Shown: one piece after another, positions 6,403 to 11,952 of the stretch
How the letters are laid out: each line of letters opens with the position of its first letter
Numbering within the stretch: the stretch's first letter is position 1
Assembly (NCBI GenBank): GCA_029237515.1
Contig: JARBAV010000395.1
Location: 1 to 12,696, forward strand
DNA length: 12,696 nucleotides
Reading direction: 5' to 3'
Source of the DNA: Nitrososphaerales archaeon
GTDB taxonomy: Archaea; Thermoproteota; Nitrososphaeria; Nitrososphaerales; Nitrososphaeraceae
Position numbers and translations under genes: made by a program
Notes under the pieces: model-generated
What the model saw: only the letters and a program-made list of their open reading frames with translations
The model's database searches: none
What the model was told of the DNA's origin: nothing

Positions 6403-6458
6403 AATAATATGAGTACTGAATCAAAGGCATATCTTGAGATCGGATCGTTTCTCATTTT

Positions 6459-7556
6459 TTAATGTGCTTTAATTCGCTTTTGTTTGCTGTTGCTGCGAAG
6501 ATATGCTAACTTCATTTCCTCTACCCATGCATTTTTCGTTTTGTATATCCTCTTTCGTTCACGAGGCTTACACTCAGCCATAATGAATGCTGCTAAGATG
6601 GGAAAATAGACCGATGAATCTCCGTAAACTATTACATTTCCTTCATGTGCAGATTTGATTTTCCCCCAGCTTTTGCCCTCTTGTAGTGTAGCGCCAGATA
6701 GACCTCCGGTGTCGGGACGAGCATCTGTGAATTGGACGAGATAATCCTGACCTCCTTCTTTTAACTTGAGAATTTGAAACAGTGCAGGGCCGGTTTGTTG
6801 AAAGAAGTTCTTTGGAACACCGCCTCCTAATTCAATTCCTCCAGATATCTTATTCTTCCAAAGAATAGCCGCTGATTCTGCAATATCCAAGACCACGCTA
6901 GGATTAATTGGTTTGTCTTCGAGTAGAAGAGGAAGCATATTCAGTCCAATCGAAGAATCAGCAATAGCCGGCAAATAAATCGGTACGTCATTTTCGTATG
7001 CACAAACTGTAAAAGATTTTTCAGGATATTTTGAATTCTTTTTCGCCGACATCCCTAAAATATTGCACAAGTCTGCTGTTGATGGTTCATCAGACAGAAC
7101 TTGTCTGTCAGTTTCTATTGCAGATTTGATGATCCCGTCTTGCTTCTGAAGCGTACCAATCTCCTTGATAAACACGTCATATATTCGCACAATTTGTTTT
7201 GAATATAAAATATTGTCATCCACGTCGAAGTATCCTTGTCTTACAGGTAGATCATATGCAAAGTGAAGATCATGGTACACATTTGCACCGGTAGAAACAA
7301 TCCAGTCTACGAACCCGTTTTCTATCAAGGTCGAAATCGCCCTCCCAAGCCCAATAGGAGCGAGAGCACCAGCTAATGTTAAGCAGACGCATGCCCCATC
7401 ATCCATCATCCGCTTAGTGATCTGTAAGGCTTCGTAGAGCCGGCGAGCATTGAATCCTGTTGCTCCAAAATATTCTACTAAATCCCGAACGTCCATATCG
7501 CTTGTAATGGTAGGAGGGTCTATTTTACGCCCCGAAAAGTTGTGAAATTTGTTCAC
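6459..7556 (-). CDS. Deoxyhypusine synthase-like protein (divergent paralog)
   Basis: This 365-residue member of the deoxyhypusine synthase superfamily is not of the canonical kind. Conserved parts are VCLTLAGALAPIGLGR (57-72), IVSTGANVYHDLHFA (86-100), LGGGVPKNFFQQT (243-255), QFTDARPDTGGLSGA (275-289) and EGKSWGKI (293-300). The last includes E293, W297 and K299, the lysine position that forms the enzyme intermediate in deoxyhypusine synthase. The KHH motif of true synthases, which supplies a catalytic-site histidine, is KNF here (249-251). This KNF form is typical of the DHS-like proteins also found in bacteria, whose substrates are largely unknown (polyamine aminobutyl transfer is suspected). 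The C-terminus is basic (from about 331). The start codon is GTG at 7556. A TATA-like CATTTTAAAG (minus strand, 7581-7590) fits a leaderless start there. Confidence 0.88.
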   Translation of the reverse strand: MNKFHNFSGRKIDPPTITSDMDVRDLVEYFGATGFNARRLYEALQITKRMMDDGACVCLTLAGALAPIGLGRAISTLIENGFVDWIVSTGANVYHDLHFAYDLPVRQGYFDVDDNILYSKQIVRIYDVFIKEIGTLQKQDGIIKSAIETDRQVLSDEPSTADLCNILGMSAKKNSKYPEKSFTVCAYENDVPIYLPAIADSSIGLNMLPLLLEDKPINPSVVLDIAESAAILWKNKISGGIELGGGVPKNFFQQTGPALFQILKLKEGGQDYLVQFTDARPDTGGLSGATLQEGKSWGKIKSAHEGNVIVYGDSSVYFPILAAFIMAECKPRERKRIYKTKNAWVEEMKLAYLRSNSKQKRIKAH

Positions 7557-7678
7557 TTCCTTTAGGTGTCATGACATTCACTTTAAAATGTATGTTCAAG
7601 ATAGGAGATTTGCAAATTTCTGCATGATGTGATGTAGGTTCGGGAACGCTTAAAAATATCGAACGTATTGTTCAGAAT
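7557..7678. promoter_or_regulatory. Divergent promoter region with central palindrome
   Basis: Two TATA-like boxes face outwards. CATTTTAAAG (minus, 7581-7590) serves the DHS-like gene, and TTAAAAATATC (plus, 7650-7660) serves the BON-domain gene. Each is spaced 25-30 bp from its start codon, so both mRNAs are predicted to be leaderless. Between them is a perfect 10-bp palindrome, ATTTGCAAAT (7608-7617). Immediately upstream of the plus-strand TATA box is another inverted repeat, GTTC-GG-GAAC (7638-7647). Both are candidate operator sites for coordinated control. Confidence 0.5.
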
Positions 7679-8032
7679 ATGCATGACTCAAATGTCAGTG
7701 ATGACGACAAAGAGCATCCCCATGCCAAAGATAGCTACTACTGGGCTGGCAGCTTCCCAGTTAGTTCTAAAGAGGAGCTCCCAGGAAGAAAAACTGACGA
7801 GGAGCTCCGCTCACTCGTAGCATCAAAATTGAAAAGTATCTCTCAAATTGAGACAAGTAAAGTCGTTGTCAACGTGGTAGACCAAATAGTATCTATCGCA
7901 GGATCAGTGCAAACTTACGAACAAAAGCGTCGGATCGGGGAAGAAATTTGGAAGATAGAAGGCGTTGTAAAGGTCCTGAATGAACTTCATGTTACAGAAC
8001 CTTCTACAGCGGGTCCAGCACGGAAAGACTAG
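7679..8032 (+). CDS. BON-domain protein
   Basis: The 117-residue protein has one BON domain at about residues 40-105. A leading helix (TDEELRSLVASKL) is followed by VVVNVVDQIVSIAGSVQTYEQKRRI and EEIWKIEGVVKVLNELHV. These show the usual strand-G-x-V-helix-GV-x-V-x-N pattern, with G74 as the conserved glycine. BON domains of the OsmY type bind phospholipid membranes or bridge proteins, usually in the periplasm. This one has no signal peptide: the first 40 residues are acidic and polar with several His, so it should be cytoplasmic or bind the inner membrane face. It lies between two deoxyhypusine-synthase paralogs: divergent from one, and 188 bp ahead of the other on the same strand. Role unknown. 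Confidence 0.85.
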   Translation: MHDSNVSDDDKEHPHAKDSYYWAGSFPVSSKEELPGRKTDEELRSLVASKLKSISQIETSKVVVNVVDQIVSIAGSVQTYEQKRRIGEEIWKIEGVVKVLNELHVTEPSTAGPARKD

Positions 8033-8220
8033 ATAACTGATCTAAAATTACCTACCCATGTGATCAAACCAGAATATCGACCACGTATCGCACCAGAATA
8101 CTTTGCATACGCATCAGATTTCGCGACTAAAGTGTGACGCACCGAACTTGCCGACTTGAAAGTCTGTAATTAGTTGCAAGAAATTTGATCTCATGAAAGG
8201 TATTTTATACGTCTGAAATA
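8033..8220 (+). promoter_or_regulatory. Upstream region of the canonical deoxyhypusine synthase
   Basis: A TATA-like TATTTTATAC lies at 8201-8210, unusually close (about 15 bp) to the ATG at 8221. With normal spacing the transcript would begin near 8230, where an in-frame GTG (codon 4) is found. A 9-bp direct repeat ACCAGAATA occurs at 8068-8076 and 8092-8100, 24 bp apart. No ORF of note is present. Confidence 0.35.
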
Positions 8221-9258
8221 ATGAGAAGCGTGGGCAGTACAAGCAAGATAAATCGCTCCAAGGCAGGACCTGGTTCTCGACTTAACCAAAAAGGCATCAA
8301 GCCCCGTCGAAGGTCTTCGATTGACTTGTTAGCGAGACCTGTACACGACTATGACCCAGTTAATTATTCAGAAACCTCCAAATTGATTAATAGAATGAAG
8401 AATTCTGGAGGCTTTGAGGCAGTTAACCTTGCAAATGGTGTCGAAATCCTGAAGACTATGAGCGGTGACGGAAACTGCGTAAAGTTTCTCTCTTTTGTGG
8501 GTGCGATTATCTCAACGGGTACCAGAGGAATAATACGTGAGTTAGTAAAAGAACATGCTTTTGATTGTATTGTAACAACCTGTGGTGCTCTAGATCACGA
8601 TATAGCACGAACTTCTGCGAATTATTATGCTGGCGATTTCAGGTTAAACGACTCTTCTCTCTTGAAAGTGGGTATCCATAGGTTGGGCAATGTGTTAATA
8701 CCCTTTGCAAATTATGGTACCGTGATTGAAAAGAAGGTCAGAGCCTGTTTAAACGAGTTGTATTTTGACCATAACAAGAAATTTATTGCACCGTCAGAAA
8801 TCCTCGATTTCATAGGTAGCAAGTTAAATGATTCATCGTTTCTTTATTGGGCCAGTAAGAACCACATACCTGTGATAGTACCTGGCATTGTCGATGGTGC
8901 TGTAGGAAGTCAGCTCTGGTTATTCCATCAAGAACACCGGGATTTTGGCCTTGATCTTCTTAAAGATCAGAACAACATTTCCGACATCGTTTATGATGCA
9001 AAGCGAACTGGTGCGTTTATGATTGGGGGAGGCATTTCTAAACATCATACTCTTTGGTGGAATCAGTTTAGAGGGGGATTAGATTACGCAGTATACTTGA
9101 CTACCAGTCCAGAATGGGACGGGAGTCTAAGCGGAGCCCTTATTGAAGAAGCCGTATCATGGGGAAAAATTACCTCAAAAGCATCTCGTATCACAATCCA
9201 CGGAGAAGCCACCACTCTACTGCCGTTTATCTATGCTGCACTTCACGAGAGATCTTGA
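8221..9258 (+). CDS. dys: Deoxyhypusine synthase
   Basis: The enzyme uses spermidine and NAD to convert one lysine of aIF5A to deoxyhypusine, which the factor needs to work in translation. The 345-residue protein has the canonical archaeal/eukaryotic features: SFVGAIISTGTRGIIREL (91-108), TTCGALDHDIAR (119-130), RLGNVLIPFANY (154-165) and GGGISKHHTLWW (269-280), which carries the catalytic-site histidine. They continue with DYAVYLTTSPEWDGSLSGA (288-306) and EAVSWGKI (310-317), where K316 is the lysine that forms the covalent enzyme intermediate. Residues 1-34 are a basic, probably disordered extension (several Arg/Lys, Gly, Ser). The usual fold begins near residue 36. The ATG at 8221 is the longest start. 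The TATA spacing would equally suit GTG at 8230. A DHS-like paralog lies about 660 bp away on the other strand. Confidence 0.93.
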   Translation: MRSVGSTSKINRSKAGPGSRLNQKGIKPRRRSSIDLLARPVHDYDPVNYSETSKLINRMKNSGGFEAVNLANGVEILKTMSGDGNCVKFLSFVGAIISTGTRGIIRELVKEHAFDCIVTTCGALDHDIARTSANYYAGDFRLNDSSLLKVGIHRLGNVLIPFANYGTVIEKKVRACLNELYFDHNKKFIAPSEILDFIGSKLNDSSFLYWASKNHIPVIVPGIVDGAVGSQLWLFHQEHRDFGLDLLKDQNNISDIVYDAKRTGAFMIGGGISKHHTLWWNQFRGGLDYAVYLTTSPEWDGSLSGALIEEAVSWGKITSKASRITIHGEATTLLPFIYAALHERS

Positions 9259-9397
9259 TAGAAACTATCTTCTTAACATGAGCTAGACTGCATGGAGAGG
9301 GCTTTCTCGTCCTACGAAAAATATCTTCGACGACAAATGTGTTAGAAAATGATACCTTACCCTGATTGGGATTTACATGGTAACAATAAAATGAAAT
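9259..9397. other. Convergent intergenic region
   Basis: The deoxyhypusine synthase (+) and the amidotransferase (-) converge here. No strong hairpin-plus-T-run terminator is visible on either strand, only short A- and T-tracts. Nothing else is recognisable. Confidence 0.4.
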
Positions 9398-10090
9398 CTA
9401 CAGAGAAAATTTTGTGCAAAAATTTGAATACACTACACTGCAATACTCTTCTAATTCATTAATATGGGCGGCTGAATCTTTCATCATTTCTTGTACATCG
9501 ATTTTCTCAGAAAGTACTTCTGACTTGTAGTTTCTTAGCCAGGACTGTATCATCTTTTCGGTTACCTCTAAATGGAATTGAATACCAATTAGAGAACCTA
9601 TAGCAAAGGCCTGTGGATACATATCAGAACGAGCCAATATTTTTGCTGCTTTAGGCAGAGAATAAGTATCTCCATGCCACTGAAAAACAGTCGGTCTCAA
9701 ATCGTGAAATCCAGAAAATAGATCCTCACTTCCAGAACTCTCAATCATGATCTTGCGCCACCCAATTTCCTTTGTTGGTCCTTTGAAGACCGTTCCCCCT
9801 GCAGATTGCGCGATAATTTGAGACCCTAAGCATATTCCGAGTAATGGTATTTTTTTCTTACCGGCTGTTTGTGTGAGATTGATTTGGTCCTTTATAAAGT
9901 CGCTATTTTCATACACTGACATTGGACCACCTAGAATGACTATTGCACTGTATTGGGTTGGATCTTTTGGGACCTTGCGTTTTCTAGTGTCGACTTTTTC
10001 AATATCGAACCCGTCGCTCAGAAATAAACCCTCAAAATTTCCTAGAGTCTCACATGGAATATTTTGTAGGCTTAAGATAGGTTTTGTCAT
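9398..10090 (-). CDS. Class I glutamine amidotransferase (stand-alone, GuaA-like)
   Basis: The 230-residue protein is a single class I glutamine amidotransferase domain. The nucleophile C87 lies in the elbow GICLGSQ (85-91), an oxyanion-side segment is VILGGPMSVYEN (51-62), and H173 and E175 are in IQFHLEVT (170-177), so the catalytic triad is complete. WRKI, QWHGD and AIGSLIGIQFH match the stand-alone GMP-synthase-like amidotransferases that act on unknown amino acceptors or as gamma-glutamyl hydrolases. There is no synthetase domain, and no partner gene is nearby, so the substrate is not predictable. A TATA-like ATAATAAAG (minus strand, about 10113-10121) some 27 bp before the ATG predicts a leaderless mRNA. 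The gene diverges from the ParB-like gene. Confidence 0.88.
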   Translation of the reverse strand: MTKPILSLQNIPCETLGNFEGLFLSDGFDIEKVDTRKRKVPKDPTQYSAIVILGGPMSVYENSDFIKDQINLTQTAGKKKIPLLGICLGSQIIAQSAGGTVFKGPTKEIGWRKIMIESSGSEDLFSGFHDLRPTVFQWHGDTYSLPKAAKILARSDMYPQAFAIGSLIGIQFHLEVTEKMIQSWLRNYKSEVLSEKIDVQEMMKDSAAHINELEEYCSVVYSNFCTKFSL

Positions 10091-10163
10091 TTAACCTGTA
10101 TTCTTGAATCCACTTTATTATCCCTGTGCTCTTACTAATCTACTAGTTGAAAATCGTGAGGAA

Positions 10164-10262
10164 ATGACGAATAAGAGGACAACCCACTCAACTATTCAAC
10201 AAATAGCATCAAATTTTTTGGATTCGGAACGAGACCATAAGGTTCAACTTGCTAACCGTTAG
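10164..10262 (+). CDS. Possible 32-residue small protein upstream of parB
   Basis: An ATG at 10164 preceded by a Shine-Dalgarno-like GTGAGG (three bases spacing) opens a 32-codon frame ending in TAG at 10260-10262. The product begins MTNKRTTHSTIQQIAS and ends with LANR. It is polar, would suit one amphipathic helix, and resembles nothing I recognise. It lies 34 bp before parB on the same strand. Its stop codon falls inside the inverted repeat CTAAC-C-GTTAG. It may equally be non-coding leader or chance. Confidence 0.25.
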   Translation: MTNKRTTHSTIQQIASNFLDSERDHKVQLANR

Positions 10263-10284
10263 TAAACCATAAGTACTAATACTT
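10249..10284. promoter_or_regulatory. Inverted repeats and promoter region of the ParB-like gene
   Basis: Two inverted repeats lie just before the ATG at 10297. CTAAC-C-GTTAG (10252-10262) extends, with one mismatch, to 17 bp (10249-10265). AAGTA-CTAA-TACTT (10271-10284) is perfect. The second overlaps the best TATA-like position (CATAAGTA, centred near 10271), so a protein bound there would block transcription. ParB proteins and HTH regulators often bind sites next to their own genes, so these are candidate autoregulatory or parS-like sites. They do not resemble the bacterial parS consensus. Confidence 0.45.
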
Positions 10285-10296
10285 CCACCTTTTCGT

Positions 10297-11205
10297 ATGG
10301 AATTTTTCGACACGAGCATTGTCGAACAAATCGAAATGAAAATGATAAGGTCCTCTCAATTTGCTGTGCGTGATCGATTTCACCGTATGTCAGATGACGA
10401 TCATTGTCTAATTGCAAGCATTAAAGAACACGGTCTCTTGCAACCGATTTTGATTCGACCCCTCTCCCACGGTTTCGAAATAGTCGCGGGACATCGAAGA
10501 TTCCATGCTTGCAGATCACTACGTTGGCGATTCATTCCTTGCAAGATTAGAGAGCTAGCAGACAAAGAGGCATACGAAATTCAGTTAACTGAAAACATGC
10601 AAAGAAAATCTATGGATCCAATTGAGGAGGCAGAGGCATTCCGAAGATACGTCGTTGATTTTGGGTGGGGAGGAGTCACTGAGCTAGCCTCAAAAATCGG
10701 CAAGAGTGAAGAATATGTTTCGCACAGGATCCAACTCCTAAAACTTCCTGAAGATGTAAAACAACATGTGATCGAAAACCGTCTTAATGTGAGCTCAGCA
10801 TTGGAGCTGACGAGCATCTCTTCTGAGAAACAGAACATGATTGTGCAACAGATTGACTCAAAAAATGATTTGACAGTAAGGCAAATTAGAGAGATGAAAT
10901 CGTTGATGAAAACCAAACCCATTGCGGTCAGTTCAGGGACCGATCAGTTCAGTCAGATGCAACCAAGAGTACTAAACAGGAAATCAGAGATATTGAAACT
11001 CACAAAAAAGACTACCTTAGCCCTTCGTATCACCTTAGCGCGAATTGATAACCTCATTGACGAAGTTCATTCGACTGTTGAACCTGCCGAACGAGCTGAG
11101 ATCGTCAGCTTTCTAATGGGGACTAGACTAAGAATTCATTCTCTAATTGATGAGACCATTAGGTACAAAAACACATGTACTCGAAAAGAAGATCCGAATT
11201 TGTGA
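10297..11205 (+). CDS. ParB/Spo0J-like nucleoid-partition family protein (orphan)
   Basis: The 302-residue protein has the ParB N-terminal nucleotide-binding domain (about 10-105) with GLLQPILIRPL (46-56), the box GHRRFHACRSL (65-75; GERR in most family members) and TENMQRKSMDPIEEAEAF (98-115), whose ENxQR is the second conserved CTP-binding box. A helix-turn-helix follows, GVTELASKIGKSEEYVSHRIQLLKLP (126-151), then the ParB helical region to about 205. The C-terminus (about 228-290) is helical and probably dimerises. ParB proteins bind parS DNA and slide along it as CTP-dependent clamps. The box Glu-to-His change may alter CTP hydrolysis. No parA gene is adjacent, which is unusual for chromosomal or plasmid partition systems. 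The protein may instead be a nucleoid or transcription factor. It converges on the Lrp-like gene with only 22 bp between stop codons. Confidence 0.85.
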   Translation: MEFFDTSIVEQIEMKMIRSSQFAVRDRFHRMSDDDHCLIASIKEHGLLQPILIRPLSHGFEIVAGHRRFHACRSLRWRFIPCKIRELADKEAYEIQLTENMQRKSMDPIEEAEAFRRYVVDFGWGGVTELASKIGKSEEYVSHRIQLLKLPEDVKQHVIENRLNVSSALELTSISSEKQNMIVQQIDSKNDLTVRQIREMKSLMKTKPIAVSSGTDQFSQMQPRVLNRKSEILKLTKKTTLALRITLARIDNLIDEVHSTVEPAERAEIVSFLMGTRLRIHSLIDETIRYKNTCTRKEDPNL

Positions 11206-11227
11206 GAGTATGCAGAACAGTCCTTAA

Positions 11228-11767
11228 CTATCGCCCAAGGAAGGGAGGAATCCATTCATGAAGAAATCTCTTGTACTCCTCTGGAGTGTGTGTCAGTGAA
11301 TGATATGAAGGTTCCTTCATCGGGATAAAATCATACACCTCATACGATTGAATTATATCTCCAAATAGGTTACGATATATATCGCTCTCTTCATCAGCCA
11401 TTTCCTCGTTAAGAAAAGACTGGACGCAGATCCAATCATATCCTCCACGAGTACGCCCCGAGAAGAGCACAAAAGGTGCATCCGCTAAGTATTTCTTTAA
11501 ACCTTCAATCCTGCTTGCAAGATGCTGCGAAAATTTGAATCTGACCAATGCAACACGGATAATCCGACGACGAATCTTCTTTGTATTCACTGAAATGGTG
11601 TAACCAGTGATCACTTCGTCATCTTCTAATCGCGAGATTCTTGATTCTATCTCATCTTCGCTTAAATTATAGCCATGGTCTCTCAGAAAATCCCATATCT
11701 CTCTTGTATCTTGTTTGGAATCCTTACTAAGAGTAGAAAGTATCAGTTCATCAATATTGTCAATCAT
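11228..11767 (-). CDS. Lrp/AsnC-family-like transcription regulator
   Basis: The 179-residue protein has an N-terminal AsnC-type winged helix-turn-helix (about 1-60), with D-x2-ILSTLSKDSKQDTREI for the first helices and LSEDEIESRISRLEDDEVITGYTISVN for the recognition helix and wing. A ligand-sensing/oligomerisation domain follows (about 66-145), containing RVALVRFKF, PFVLFSGRTRGGYDWICVQSF and YEVYDFIPMK. The last 30 residues (YHSLTHTPEEYKRFLHEWIPPF) are an extra tail not usual in Lrp. I chose the ATG at 11767; the preceding TTG codon is the only alternative. A TATA-like ATTATATTTAAT (minus strand, about 11802-11813) lies upstream. A 13-bp direct repeat spans the start codon. The effector is unknown; the neighbouring urea transporter, divergently transcribed 185 bp away, is a possible target. 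Confidence 0.82.
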   Translation of the reverse strand: MIDNIDELILSTLSKDSKQDTREIWDFLRDHGYNLSEDEIESRISRLEDDEVITGYTISVNTKKIRRRIIRVALVRFKFSQHLASRIEGLKKYLADAPFVLFSGRTRGGYDWICVQSFLNEEMADEESDIYRNLFGDIIQSYEVYDFIPMKEPSYHSLTHTPEEYKRFLHEWIPPFLGR

Positions 11768-11776
11768 CAATATTGT
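11748..11776. repeat. Tandem 13-bp direct repeat across the lrp-like start codon
   Basis: TCATCAATATTGT occurs twice, at 11748-11760 and 11764-11776, with a 3-bp gap and 16-bp periodicity. Each copy contains the perfect 8-bp palindrome CAATATTG (11752-11759 and 11768-11775). The first copy is inside the coding sequence, where the repeat encodes the ID-N-ID stretch of the N-terminus. The second is in the leader. The arrangement suits cooperative binding of a dimeric regulator, perhaps the Lrp-like protein on its own gene. Confidence 0.55.
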
Positions 11777-11820
11777 TATGAACCTTGAATACTAAAGCCG
11801 TTATTAAATATAATCTCTAA

Positions 11821-11952
11821 TATACGTATAATACGCAAAAAACATAAATAAATTTTAACTGCAGCCGATTTCTTTCATTATGAAGCGAATTTCAAAGCGG
11901 ACCTCATTTTAAATATATTCCTTTATATACTCTACAAATGGCGATCTAATTC
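11821..11952 (+). promoter_or_regulatory. Promoter region of the urea transporter gene
   Basis: Two TATA-like boxes lie 13 bp apart: TTTAAATATAT (11908-11918) and TTTATATAC (11922-11930). The first would start transcription near the ATG at 11938 and the second near the TTG at 11953. Upstream are two perfect inverted repeats, TATACGTATA (11821-11830) and TTCAT-T-ATGAA (11874-11884), which could be regulator sites. Tandem TATA boxes suggest two alternative start sites. Confidence 0.5.

Noticed and set aside
7631..7660. GGTTCGGGAAC as a tRNA T-arm
   Set aside because: No acceptor, D-arm or anticodon stem can be built around it; it is better explained as an inverted repeat beside a TATA box.
11880..11912. 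Ten-codon frame (MKRISKRTSF) before the urea transporter
   Set aside because: It is very short, lacks a ribosome-binding site, and lies upstream of both predicted transcription starts.
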